A stretch of DNA of 64,000 nucleotides from Methanocella_A sp963769045 (GTDB lineage Archaea > Halobacteriota > Methanocellia > Methanocellales > Methanocellaceae): the NCBI GenBank assembly GCA_963769045.1, contig CAVYKK010000007.1, positions 25,838 through 89,837 on the forward strand, read 5' to 3'. Position numbers and translations under genes: made by a program. Each line of letters starts with the position of its first letter. Within the stretch, counting starts at the first letter, position 1. This document shows positions 36,971 through 45,577 of this stretch, piece after piece. The notes beneath the pieces are model-generated. The model did no database searches. It saw nothing but the letters and a program-made list of their open reading frames with translations, and had not been told where the DNA came from.

Positions 36971-37909
36971 ATGCTGTCCCGGATGGGTGCCTGGGTGAAG
37001 GAGTTCCGGCTGTTATTCCTGCTGTTCGGCGTGGTGCCGGTGATCATCGGGTCCCTGGTGGCATCCGACTATTACCCGGAGCAGTTCAGCTGGACGTACT
37101 TCTTCCTGTCGCTTATAGCGATCATGCTCCTGCATGCCGGGACCATCGCGTTCAACGACTACTTCGACTTCCGGTCGGGCGCCGACGTCATCAACAAGGA
37201 GCGCACGCCGTTCACCGGCGGCACCGGGCTGCTGGTCGACGGTATCCTTAAGCCGTCTCACGTGCTGGTCGCCGGCTCGATATGCTTCGTACTCTGTATA
37301 ACCATAGGCATGTTCATTGTCTTTACCCGCAGCCCGGCCGTGTTCCTGTTCGGCGTCGTCGGCGTCGGGCTCGGCTCCCTGTACACCGCGCCTCCGCTAC
37401 GGCTGGTATACCGGCTGCTGGGCGAGATCACCTGGCTGGTTTCCTTCCCGCTGACTGCGCTGGGCGCGCTGGTCGTGCAGGCTCCCCCGTTTTCGATCGC
37501 AGATGTAATGGCCATGCAGCCGGCCCTGACCGCGGCGATCGTCGATGCGATGCCTGTTGCTATGATAGCGACGGCCGGCTTTATCGTCCTCGAATTCCCC
37601 GACTACAACGCGGACAGGGCTTCCGGCAAGATGGGCGCGGCTGTCCTGCTGGGCAAAAGGGCTATGATCGTCCTGTTCGCGGCCTTCTGTGTCCTCTCGC
37701 TTGTCTGCCTGGTCATAGCCGTAGCGCTCGGATACATACCTTCCCTGGCCCTGACGGCGATAGTACTCATCCCGGCCATGGCATGGGTGGGATCGGGACT
37801 CATAAAATTTATTGAGCATCCTGTAAAGCTTGTCCCGTACATTATCGCAGGGGCTTTAGCCATCTATCTGTTCAGCATCGCCATTATCGTCTCGCTGGCG
37901 CTTAAATAA
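36971..37909 (+). CDS. UbiA-family prenyltransferase (MenA-like)
   Basis: A 312-residue membrane enzyme with about nine hydrophobic helices. The first aspartate motif is NDYFDFRSGAD (about residues 58-68) and the second is PDYNADRASGK (about residue 210). Together they bind the Mg-diphosphate of a polyprenyl donor. The NDxxDxxxGxD form is most like 1,4-dihydroxy-2-naphthoate prenyltransferases. The product may be a quinone-like or other prenylated lipid; no other such genes are nearby, so the acceptor is open. Confidence 0.85.
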   Translation: MLSRMGAWVKEFRLLFLLFGVVPVIIGSLVASDYYPEQFSWTYFFLSLIAIMLLHAGTIAFNDYFDFRSGADVINKERTPFTGGTGLLVDGILKPSHVLVAGSICFVLCITIGMFIVFTRSPAVFLFGVVGVGLGSLYTAPPLRLVYRLLGEITWLVSFPLTALGALVVQAPPFSIADVMAMQPALTAAIVDAMPVAMIATAGFIVLEFPDYNADRASGKMGAAVLLGKRAMIVLFAAFCVLSLVCLVIAVALGYIPSLALTAIVLIPAMAWVGSGLIKFIEHPVKLVPYIIAGALAIYLFSIAIIVSLALK

Positions 37910-38053
37910 TGGCAAATACCTCCCATTTTTTAAATTCCAAATCGGTAAGGAAACTTATTTTAATATTGGGCAAGAACCAATTATTCAATTAATTACTAAT
38001 CGAAATATTGGCTTGTTTCGATTATTAAACCGGGAAATTTAGGTGTTGAGAAA

Positions 38054-38614
38054 ATGATGCAAGTAAAAGGCTCCGCGATTGCGTCAATGACGAAATTCAT
38101 CACGGACAAGCACGGCGATGCAGGGTTGAAAAGGTGGCTGGACGCCCTGACGCCGCAGGCAAAACAGGTATACTCCGGTCACATCATGGCTAACAACTGG
38201 TATTCTCTCCGGGAGATCATGGTGGAGCCTACGGCAAAGATGTGTGAGCTCTTCTACCACGGCGATGCCAGAGGCGCCTGGGAAGCGGGCAAGTACAGCG
38301 CCGACTTCGGGCTGACCGGGTTCTACAAGATCTTCGTAAAAGTGGGCTCCCCGGATTTTATCTTCAAACGGGCGAGCACGATTATGGCGGGCTACTATTC
38401 GCCCTGCCAGCTGGGTGTAACAGAGAGCGGCCCCGGCAAAGTAATCGTGCACATCACTCAGTTCTCCGAGCCGTCGGCCATGGTAGAGGCGAGGATCGGC
38501 GGGTGGATACAGCGTGCCCTCGAGATTCACGGCTGTAAGAACGTCTCGGTGAAAATCACTAAGTCGCTGACAAAAGGCGATTCGGTTACCGAGTACACGA
38601 CCACATGGAACTAA
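38054..38614 (+). CDS. Hypothetical protein, possibly of the DUF2378/heme-NO-binding-like fold group
   Basis: A 186-residue soluble protein (MMQVKGSAIASMTKFITDKHGDAGLKRWLD..., i.e. an N-terminal strand then helices). The layout, with a helical N-terminal half and a beta-rich C-terminal half (GKVIVHITQFSEP, KNVSVKITKSL), recalls a family expanded in myxobacteria and related small-ligand sensors, but I cannot confirm it. No enzymatic motif is seen. It is convergent with gltX, and a strong hairpin terminator separates them. Confidence 0.55.
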   Translation: MMQVKGSAIASMTKFITDKHGDAGLKRWLDALTPQAKQVYSGHIMANNWYSLREIMVEPTAKMCELFYHGDARGAWEAGKYSADFGLTGFYKIFVKVGSPDFIFKRASTIMAGYYSPCQLGVTESGPGKVIVHITQFSEPSAMVEARIGGWIQRALEIHGCKNVSVKITKSLTKGDSVTEYTTTWN

Positions 38615-38622
38615 AAAACCGC

Positions 38623-38648
38623 GAGGGGCATCGCCCCTCAAAAATTTC
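38623..38648. terminator. Hairpin terminator between convergent genes
   Basis: GAGGGGC-ATC(G)-GCCCCTC (38623-38639) is a 7-bp stem flanked by A-rich sequence on the left and by AAAAATTTCTTTT on the right. It could stop transcripts of both the 38054 gene and gltX. Confidence 0.6.
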
Positions 38649-38650
38649 TT

Positions 38651-40366
38651 TTACGGATGCGTATAATACGCGAGCACGACGCCGTTAATAGTATCGATTT
38701 TCACGAAGGCGAAGCGCTCGAACTGGACCACGTTGTTCAGCTCGCTCTTTATGCCCGGCTCCGCGATGCCATGATACTCCCCTTCGGGGCCGATTACCCG
38801 CACGGGCACTCCGTCGAGCGGCGCCCAGTGCACGATCTTCGCACCCTGCTTTAGCACAGCCATGTCATTGCCGATGTATTCTCCGCATAGCGGCTCGGCG
38901 CATGTGATTTTCACGTTATAGAGGTCCTTGAGCCTGACGATGTCGCCGGGCTTCATGACCGGGGCGTCCGAACGGGCTACGAGAATCTCGGGGTTCGCCT
39001 GTACCGGTATCTCCCTGAATCCTCTCTTCGGGTCCTGCGGGTGCAGCGGCGCCTTCGCCACAATCTCTGGCGCGTTGCTGATGCGCAGCGCCACGGGGTC
39101 GTGGACGAAGAAATACCTGTTCGCCCTCGGGTCCACGATCTTCCGGTTCTCCGCGTAGAGCGTGTCCATGCTGAACTCGATGTCCGTCTCCGTCACGCCC
39201 ATGTTGACCATGACGTTCCTGATCGCCTCGGGCTCCAGGCCCCGGCGCTTGAGCGCTGCCACGGTCGGCAGGCGCGGATCGTCCCAGCCGGTAAACTCGC
39301 CTCCCTCGATGCCCTTCTTCATCAGGCTGGTCGAGAACTTGCCGAAGCCGAGCAGCCGTACCCGGCCCCAGTGCTGCACGTGTGGATACTCCCAGCCCAG
39401 GTACTCATAGACATAGCGCTGCTTGTCCGCAGTCTTCATCAGGTCTTTGCCGCGGATGATATGGGTGACATCGAGGAAGTGATCCTCCATCGCTGACTCG
39501 AAGTCCAGCATGGGCCATACGCGGTACTTGTTGCCGGTGCGGGGGTGTTCCTCGGTCACTATGCGGAAGGCGACCCAGTCCCTCAGCGCGGGGTCTCGGT
39601 GCTTTATGTCCGTCTTAATCCGGAGCACTGCCTCTTTGCCGGCGAAACCGCCCTCGATCATCTTCTTCCAGAGCTTCATGTTTTCCTGCGGGGGCGCCTC
39701 GCGGTGAGGACAGGCTTCGCCTTTCTCCTTAAGATCATGGAACAACTCGTTCTCACAAGTGCAGACATACGCCTTGCCGAGCTCGATCAGCTTCTCGGCG
39801 TACTCGTAGTACAGCGGCAGCCGGTCCGAGGCGATGACCACCTTGTCCGGCGGGCAGCCGAGCCACTTCGCCTGGTCGACGTACCAGTGATACGCCTCCA
39901 GCATGGGCTTCTTGATCGACGGGTCCGTGTCGTCGAACCTCATGATGAACACGCCGTCGTACATCCGGGCATACTCGGCGTTGACGATGATGCCTCGCGC
40001 ATTGCCCAGCGACGGCGGGCCGTTGGGATTGGGTGCGATGCGCAGCGTGACCTTCTGCCCGGGCTTGAGGCCCGACAGGTCCAGCGGAGGGAGTCCCTTC
40101 CGGGCCTCTCTCTTCACGTGCAGCTCATCGATCAGCTCAGGTGCGATCTCCTGCAGCTTCGCCTTGATCTCCTCAGGCGACATCTTCCCGACGTCCGCGA
40201 GTACCTTCTGAACCAGCGGCATCAGTTCCCTCGCGTGCGGCTTCAGCTCCGGGTGAGCGCCCAGCAGCTTGCCGGTGACCGCGCCTGCCTGGGGCACGGT
40301 GCCATGCTTGTAGGCATTCTGGAGCGCGAACTTCTGAATGATGATCTCGATATCCTTCGTTTCCAT
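38651..40366 (-). CDS. gltX: Glutamyl-tRNA synthetase, archaeal type
   Basis: A 571-residue class I synthetase of the archaeal/eukaryotic GlxRS group. An N-terminal helical extension (IQKFALQNAYKHGT) precedes the catalytic domain. The HIGH motif in NPNGPPSLGNARG is altered (SLGN), and the KMSKS-equivalent is FGKFSTS. A beta-barrel anticodon domain makes up the C-terminal part. The frame is open to 40513, but ATG 40366 has CGGAG at 9 nt and fits the family N-terminus. In archaea this enzyme is normally non-discriminating, charging tRNA-Glu and tRNA-Gln. Confidence 0.92.
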   Translation of the reverse strand: METKDIEIIIQKFALQNAYKHGTVPQAGAVTGKLLGAHPELKPHARELMPLVQKVLADVGKMSPEEIKAKLQEIAPELIDELHVKREARKGLPPLDLSGLKPGQKVTLRIAPNPNGPPSLGNARGIIVNAEYARMYDGVFIMRFDDTDPSIKKPMLEAYHWYVDQAKWLGCPPDKVVIASDRLPLYYEYAEKLIELGKAYVCTCENELFHDLKEKGEACPHREAPPQENMKLWKKMIEGGFAGKEAVLRIKTDIKHRDPALRDWVAFRIVTEEHPRTGNKYRVWPMLDFESAMEDHFLDVTHIIRGKDLMKTADKQRYVYEYLGWEYPHVQHWGRVRLLGFGKFSTSLMKKGIEGGEFTGWDDPRLPTVAALKRRGLEPEAIRNVMVNMGVTETDIEFSMDTLYAENRKIVDPRANRYFFVHDPVALRISNAPEIVAKAPLHPQDPKRGFREIPVQANPEILVARSDAPVMKPGDIVRLKDLYNVKITCAEPLCGEYIGNDMAVLKQGAKIVHWAPLDGVPVRVIGPEGEYHGIAEPGIKSELNNVVQFERFAFVKIDTINGVVLAYYTHP

Positions 40367-40539
40367 GAAATGATGCTCCGTTTGACGACGACCCCTGTGC
40401 GGGGGTCGTACGGCATACATTATAACGAACGATATACTTATTGTTTGCTGTAAAACGGCGGATGAGGAAAAGCAATGCTGCCGCTGCGTAATAATAATAT
40501 GGCTGACGTACACTATGTTGATAGACGAGGTATTACTGG

Positions 40540-40668
40540 ATGCATGAAATAAAGCGCCGGCAGGGACAGTCGCTTCAGGATAAGGTCGCGGTCTACCGCT
40601 TCAGGAAATCGATGGACGTCAGGCGTCCCGTAGGTCATCACCGGACGCTGCGGTCGCTAAATAAATAG
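40540..40668 (+). CDS. Possible 42-residue basic small protein
   Basis: ATG 40540 with GAGGT nine nt upstream opens a 42-codon frame (MHEIKRRQGQSLQDKVAVYR...). It is basic and hydrophilic with no recognised family. It lies in the 353-nt gap between gltX and the Gly/Phe-rich gene, which otherwise holds nothing I can identify. An overlapping ten-codon frame (ATG 40515) ends at its start. Confidence 0.3.
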   Translation: MHEIKRRQGQSLQDKVAVYRFRKSMDVRRPVGHHRTLRSLNK

Positions 40669-40719
40669 GCGTGGCACAGGAAAGAAAAGATAAAAACGGG
40701 GAAGTTTCCCCGTACCGGC

Positions 40720-41019
40720 TTACCACCAGTTCCAGAACGGGAATCCGAAGCCGCCGAGGCCGAGACCGAAGAACGGGAACCCGAACCCGAGCCCGCCGAA
40801 CCCGAGACCGCCGAACCCGAGACCACCGAACCCGAGACCGCCGAAGCCGAAGCCGCCGAAGCCGCTGAACGACGATGCGAACGAGCTGGCGAAACCGAAG
40901 CCCCTGCCGAAGCCGAGACCACCGAAGCCAAAGCCCCTGCCGAACATCGCATAGGCGGGGAGCGTCGTGACAGCCGTGGTAACCGCCGCTGCACCTAATG
41001 CTAAGAGTTTCTTAATCAT
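40720..41019 (-). CDS. Exported low-complexity Gly/Phe-rich small protein
   Basis: A 99-residue protein with an Ala-rich signal peptide (MIKKLLALGAAAVTTAVTTLPAYA) and a mature part of GFGGLGF repeats ending GFPFWNWW. AGGAGGT lies about 11 nt before the ATG. The repeated Gly-Phe pattern suggests a self-assembling or matrix/surface polypeptide; function unknown. The repeats make overlapping frames on the other strand look open; I discount them. The 372-nt gap to valS (41020-41391) shows no other gene. Confidence 0.65.
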   Translation of the reverse strand: MIKKLLALGAAAVTTAVTTLPAYAMFGRGFGFGGLGFGRGFGFASSFASSFSGFGGFGFGGLGFGGLGFGGLGFGGLGFGFPFFGLGLGGFGFPFWNWW

Positions 41020-41391
41020 GCTTTTGCCATACCTCCTCTATTGAGTAGATTGCGTATTATGTTGTTTAACGTTGTCAGCGATTTGAGCAAAATATGCTCG
41101 ATTATTACCTGAAATTAATAAATAGCTACAATTTGTGGTTATTTTGTAAAAATAAGCTCATTTACTGCCGATTTGTTTACTATTATCCCCGCATCCGCAC
41201 GAATCGGCAGTACAGATTGCAAGCGGTCAGGCCGTCTGGAGAAATGCGTCTGTATCGGTCGCCGGTGGCCTGCCCGGCAAAAACACGGCTCAAAGCAACC
41301 TTTTTATAGTCAGAGCGAGTATCTCATTCCGGCCTACATCAGCCGATTTATCCGGCTGACGCACGTGTGTCGGGCGCCAGGGGCATGTGAC

Positions 41392-43833
41392 ATGACAGAA
41401 CTAGCAAAGCGATACGATCCCAAAGAAATCGAGCCGAGAATACAAAAGTTCTGGGAAGACGAGAAGGTCTTCAAGTTCGATCCGGACAGCAAGAAGCCGG
41501 TATACTCCATCGACACGCCCCCGCCAACGCTTTCCGGCTTAATCCATATGGGCCACGTGTTCTCCTACTCCCAGGCTGAGTTCATCGCCCGGTACCAGCG
41601 CATGAAATGCTGCAATGTGTTTTACCCTATGGGCTTCGACGACAACGGCCTGCCTACGGAACGGTATGTCGAGAAAAAGTACAAGGTAAACATCAAGGAC
41701 GTGGGCCGCGAGGAGTTCGTGAAGCTCTGCCTGAAGGAAACGGAGATCGGCGGCAAGAGCTACCGGAACGTCTGGACGACGATGGGCATCTCCGTGGACT
41801 GGAGCCTGTTGTATTCTACCATTAACAAGCGATGCCAGCGAGTCTCGCAACGCTCGTTCATCGACATCTTCAACATGGGCCGCATCGAGCGGCGCAATGA
41901 GCCGGCCATCTGGTGCCCGCTCTGTCAGACGTCGCTGGCCCAGGCCGACGTGGAGGACTCGGAGGAGAAGCACTCGTTCCTGAACACGGTGCGGTTCAAG
42001 GCCGCGGACAACGGCCAGGAGCTGCTCATCGCCACGTCGCGGCCGGAGCTGATACCTTCGTGCGTGGGCCTGATCGTGAACCCTGACGACGAACGTTACA
42101 AAGGGCTCGTCGGGCGAAAGGGCATCACTCCGATCTTCAATGCAGAAGTGCCAATATTTGCCGATCAGCGGGTCGATCCCGCATTCGGCACCGGGATCGT
42201 TATGGTCTGTACGTTCGGCGACAAGACCGACATCGACTGGTGGCGCGACTACAGTCTGCCGCTGAAAATATCCATCAACCCCAACGGCACAATGAACGTC
42301 AGCGCAGGCAAATACTGTGGCATGACGCTGGCGGGGGCGAGAAAGCAGATCATCGCCGACCTGCAGGAGGCAGGCCTGCTCGTGGAGCAACAGCCGATCA
42401 CCCACGTCATGAACGTGCATGAGCGCTGCGGGACCCCGGTCGAGTACTATGTCACGTCCCAGTGGTTCATCAGGATACTCGACCTGAAAGATGACCTGCT
42501 TGCGCAGGGCGAGAAGCTCCAGTGGTACCCCGAGCACATGAAGGCCAGGTACGTCAACTGGATCAACGGGCTCAAGTGGGACTGGTGCATCTCCCGGCAG
42601 CGCTACTTCGGCGTTCCCTTCCCGGTCTGGTACTGTGCGAAATGCGGCACAGCCGTCGTCGCTGACGAGTCGCAGCTGCCGGTGGACCCGCTGGTCACAC
42701 AGCCGCTGAAGCCCTGCCCGAAATGCGGCTCCACTGTCTTCGAGCCCGAGAAGGACGTCATGGACACATGGGTGACCTCGTCGGTTACGCCGCTGATCAA
42801 CTCCAACTGGGGCGAACCCGACTCCCGGATCGATAAGATATACCCGATGAGCTTACGGCCCCAGGCACATGACATCATCCGGACATGGCTGTTCTACACG
42901 GTCATCAAGAGCTACCTGCACACGCACACGCTGCCCTGGGAAAACGTGATGATCTCCGGCCACGGCCTCGATCCCAACGGCAAGTCGATGCACAAGTCGA
43001 AGGGCAACGTGATCGAGCCGCTGCCAATCGTCGCGAAGTACAGCGCGGACGCGCTGCGATGGTGGGCCGCGTCGGCGAAGCTGGGCGAGGATATGGCGTT
43101 CAAGGAAAAGGAGGTCGTCTATGGCCAGAAGTTCATTAACAAGCTGTGGAACGCCTCCCGGTTCGTCTCGATGCATATCAAAGAGTACAAGTCCGGGGAT
43201 CAGCCGCAGCTTGAATTGATCGACCGCTGGGTGCTGACGAAGCTGAACGCGGTCATCCGCGAGAGCACGCAGAGCTTCGATGCCTACGAGTACAGCAAGG
43301 CCAAGATCGCCGTCGAGCAGTTCTTCTGGGGCGACTTCTGCGACAACTACCTGGAAATGGTCAAGGACCGCCTCTATAGTAAAGACGAGGCCCGAAAGGC
43401 CAGCCGGGACGCGGCGCTTTACACACTCCACACGGTCCTGCTCGATTCGCTCAAGCTGCTGGGCCCGTTCACCCCGCACGTGACCGAGGAAATCTACCAG
43501 TGCCTGTTCAGGGATACGCAGGGCGTCATCAGCCTGCACGTCGCAGAATGGCCGAAAGCCGAAGCTTTCTGGGAAGACGCGGAGGCGCTGAAGCTCGGCG
43601 ACGTTGCGGTGCAGATCATCTCCCTGCTGCGCCAGTACAAGAACTCGCAAAGCATGGCGCAGAACGTCCCGCTGGCGGGCGTGACCATCGAGGTCCCGCT
43701 GGACATATCGCCTGTCGCGGCTGTCCTGAAGGACACGATGAAGGTCGGCAGCGTCAGCTACGGGCCTGTTGTGAGCCCGGACGCAGAGTCCATGGTCAAC
43801 GGTGTGACGGTAAAGCTCAAAATCGAAAAGTGA
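41392..43833 (+). CDS. valS: Valyl-tRNA synthetase
   Basis: An 813-residue class I synthetase. Motifs: PPPTLSGLIHMGHVFSYS (HIGH), editing-domain stretch FGTGIVMVCTFGDKTDIDWW, zinc-like knuckles CAKCGTAVV and CPKCGSTVFEPEKDVMDTW, and GKSMHKSKGNVIEP (KMSKS). The anticodon-binding helices follow. The frame is open upstream to 41173, but ATG 41392 (MTELAKRYDPKEIEPRIQKF) matches the family N-terminus. Its ribosome site is weak. It ends 7 nt before hairpin E, which may terminate it. Confidence 0.95.
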   Translation: MTELAKRYDPKEIEPRIQKFWEDEKVFKFDPDSKKPVYSIDTPPPTLSGLIHMGHVFSYSQAEFIARYQRMKCCNVFYPMGFDDNGLPTERYVEKKYKVNIKDVGREEFVKLCLKETEIGGKSYRNVWTTMGISVDWSLLYSTINKRCQRVSQRSFIDIFNMGRIERRNEPAIWCPLCQTSLAQADVEDSEEKHSFLNTVRFKAADNGQELLIATSRPELIPSCVGLIVNPDDERYKGLVGRKGITPIFNAEVPIFADQRVDPAFGTGIVMVCTFGDKTDIDWWRDYSLPLKISINPNGTMNVSAGKYCGMTLAGARKQIIADLQEAGLLVEQQPITHVMNVHERCGTPVEYYVTSQWFIRILDLKDDLLAQGEKLQWYPEHMKARYVNWINGLKWDWCISRQRYFGVPFPVWYCAKCGTAVVADESQLPVDPLVTQPLKPCPKCGSTVFEPEKDVMDTWVTSSVTPLINSNWGEPDSRIDKIYPMSLRPQAHDIIRTWLFYTVIKSYLHTHTLPWENVMISGHGLDPNGKSMHKSKGNVIEPLPIVAKYSADALRWWAASAKLGEDMAFKEKEVVYGQKFINKLWNASRFVSMHIKEYKSGDQPQLELIDRWVLTKLNAVIRESTQSFDAYEYSKAKIAVEQFFWGDFCDNYLEMVKDRLYSKDEARKASRDAALYTLHTVLLDSLKLLGPFTPHVTEEIYQCLFRDTQGVISLHVAEWPKAEAFWEDAEALKLGDVAVQIISLLRQYKNSQSMAQNVPLAGVTIEVPLDISPVAAVLKDTMKVGSVSYGPVVSPDAESMVNGVTVKLKIEK

Positions 43834-43839
43834 CCGCCA

Positions 43840-43927
43840 AGATGCCAGGCAGCCAAGAAGAGACGCCTTGGCGTCTCTGTATTTTTTAAATGGCGTCCTG
43901 GCGTCTCTTCTTGGCAGCTTGGCATCT
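43840..43927. repeat. Hairpin E: short inverted arms of a GCCAAGA-type repeat after valS
   Basis: Arms 43840-43867 and 43900-43927 (28 nt, 26 matching) around an inner copy of TTGGCGTCTC. It starts 7 nt after the valS stop. The units resemble those of hairpin B (GCCAAGACG). Confidence 0.8.
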
Positions 43928-43948
43928 TTAGTTTTGGATGTAAAATAG

Positions 43949-44007
43949 AGGGAGGTCACAAGGGCCTTAATGCCCTCTGTGGCCTCTGTGTCCTCTGTGT
44001 CCTCCAT
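43949..44007. repeat. CTCTGTGTC-type repeat adjacent to hairpin E
   Basis: A short stem (GGTCACAAGGGC against GCCCTCTGTGGCC) followed by tandem CTCTGTGTC/CTCTGTGGC units, the unit of hairpin A in the opposite orientation. It ends 2 nt before the stop of the next reverse-strand gene. Confidence 0.6.
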
Positions 44008-44008
44008 G

Positions 44009-44509
44009 TTACGGCCTGACAATCGGTGCTCTGCCCGGCGCCCTGACTCTCCTGGCGACCAGGGTAAAGACCCAGCCCAGCAGCGCGCCCCAGATGATCG
44101 AAGCGACCAGCGATGTGAGGATGCTGGCGGCGGTCACGCCTGCTGGCGCTCTCGCGCCCAGGCCTACGACGATCGGGAGCAGCAGGCCGAAGATCACCCA
44201 GATCGCGATCATGAAGACTATCCCCTTGGTGATTACGCTGGTGGTCGGGATGTTCTCCAGCAGTGCCCCGAAGATCGCGCCAAGGATCAGGCCCACGATT
44301 GCCAGAAACAACAATATGGTGATCATCGCGGTGATCGTCAGCGTAGCCCCGCCTACCGCCGGTAAAAGCCCGCCGAAGACCTGTCTGATGTCAAAGTATT
44401 TCGTCAGCGCTCCCAGCCCGATCAGTGTCAGCACTATTGCCGCCAGGCCGACGATTATTCCCGTGATTGCGCCCGCTATCGCGCCATCGCCTACGTCTCT
44501 TGCAGCCAT
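44009..44509 (-). CDS. Four-helix membrane protein, tandem paralogue 1
   Basis: A 166-residue membrane protein with four hydrophobic helices (AIAGAITGIIVGLAAIVLTLIGLG, TAMITILLFLAIVGLILGAIFGA, ITKGIVFMIAIWVIFGLLLP, SLVASIIWGALLGWVF) and a short tail RAPGRAPIVRP. ATG 44509 (MAARDVGDGAI) has GAGGAGGT 5 nt upstream. It is about 70% identical by eye to the next reverse-strand gene, so the pair arose by tandem duplication. Family and function are unknown. Confidence 0.7.
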   Translation of the reverse strand: MAARDVGDGAIAGAITGIIVGLAAIVLTLIGLGALTKYFDIRQVFGGLLPAVGGATLTITAMITILLFLAIVGLILGAIFGALLENIPTTSVITKGIVFMIAIWVIFGLLLPIVVGLGARAPAGVTAASILTSLVASIIWGALLGWVFTLVARRVRAPGRAPIVRP

Positions 44510-44717
44510 GATGTACCTCCTCAACAATTTATTGCTCGTTTAAGACAATTACCTGTTGTTTTAGCTTTGTTTACTCTTTTGAAGCTGTAAAAACTCTATT
44601 TTTCCATTTCATATTATTAATCCGCATTAAAAGCAGGTTTGCGTCCGCGCCGGTAAGCAAAAATCAAATAAGCTGGCGATAGCGGTTCTTTTAAGATGGC
44701 AGCACAGGTGACAAAAT

Positions 44718-44765
44718 AAAAAATTATTATGATCTGCGGGACGGGTCCCGGGGGCATTCCCCCGG
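44718..44765 (-). terminator. Hairpin plus U-run terminator after the second paralogue
   Basis: A perfect 7-bp stem CCGGGGG-CATT-CCCCCGG (44748-44765). On the reverse strand it is followed by ATAATTTTTTATTTTG. It should terminate the transcript of 44815-45315. Confidence 0.6.
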
Positions 44766-44767
44766 TC

Positions 44768-44807
44768 AGTGCCCTCCGTGCCTCCGTGGCCTTTATGTCC
44801 TTTATGC
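44768..44807. repeat. Single-arm CCTCCGTGG-type repeat
   Basis: About 40 nt of tandem 9-nt-like units (GCCCTCCGTGCCTCCGTGG, then CTTTATGTC units) without a matching inverted arm. It resembles a half element of the hairpin family, placed just after the stop of the reverse-strand membrane-protein gene. Confidence 0.5.
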
Positions 44808-44814
44808 CTGACGC

Positions 44815-45315
44815 TTATGGTCTGACGATCGGTGCCCTGCCCGGTGCCGCGGCCTTCCTGGAAACCCAGATGAAGGTCAGGCCCAGCAGCGCGCCCCAGA
44901 TTACGGCGGCGATCAGCGAGCTGATAATGCCGGCCACCGTGACGCCCGCGGGCACTCTTGCCCCGACGCCTACGACGATCGGGAGCAGCAGGCCGAAGAT
45001 CACCCAGAGCACCAGCATGAACACGATCCCCTTCGTGATCGCGCCGGTTGTGGGGATATTCTCGTAGATCGCCCCGAAGATCGCTCCCAGGATAAGGCCC
45101 ACGATCGCGGTGAACAGCAACAGCGTGATCATCGCCGTCAACGAAGCTGCCGCGCCCCCGACCATGGGCAATAGCCCGCCGAAGACCGCATTGATGTCTA
45201 CGTAGGACATCAGGGCGGAAAGTCCGACCAGTGCCAGCAGGATCATGATCACGCCGATGACTACGCCCGTGATGATGCCTGCTATTGCGCCATCGCCTAT
45301 GTCTCTTGCTGCCAT
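44815..45315 (-). CDS. Four-helix membrane protein, tandem paralogue 2
   Basis: A 166-residue paralogue of 44009-44509 with the same start (MAARDIGDGAIAG), the same four helices, the conserved NIPTT loop and the same tail APGRAPIVRP. AGGAGG lies before the ATG. The strictly kept polar positions (ARDxGDGAIAG, ENIPTT, GARxPAGVT) suggest a defined function rather than a generic anchor. Upstream 262 nt (45316-45577) hold no gene. Confidence 0.7.
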   Translation of the reverse strand: MAARDIGDGAIAGIITGVVIGVIMILLALVGLSALMSYVDINAVFGGLLPMVGGAAASLTAMITLLLFTAIVGLILGAIFGAIYENIPTTGAITKGIVFMLVLWVIFGLLLPIVVGVGARVPAGVTVAGIISSLIAAVIWGALLGLTFIWVSRKAAAPGRAPIVRP

Positions 45316-45577
45316 ATAATGCCTCCTGTGCTATAGATTGCCCTTTTAGCAAAATGGACGATATTTATCCATATTTTACTCTTTCAAAGCCAAAAATAAG
45401 TCTAATTTCTTTTCTCATATTGTTTGTCCGCATTAAAAACAGGAATACCGCATGGCTGCAGGGCAAAAAGCAACATGGCTGGCGCTATTTAAAAAGTACG
45501 GGTGCCCTGTTTCCAGACGGTCGGTCAAGGATGTCTGGCAAATATTATCAGCGTAAAAAAATGAGACGGCCGCCGCG

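Noticed and set aside
41539..44022. Long reverse-strand frames of 332 and 389 codons opposite valS
   Set aside because: They are Leu/Arg/Asp/Val-biased shadows of the valS reading frame. The N-terminal DTEDTEATE peptide of the second comes from the CTCTGTGTC repeat tract.
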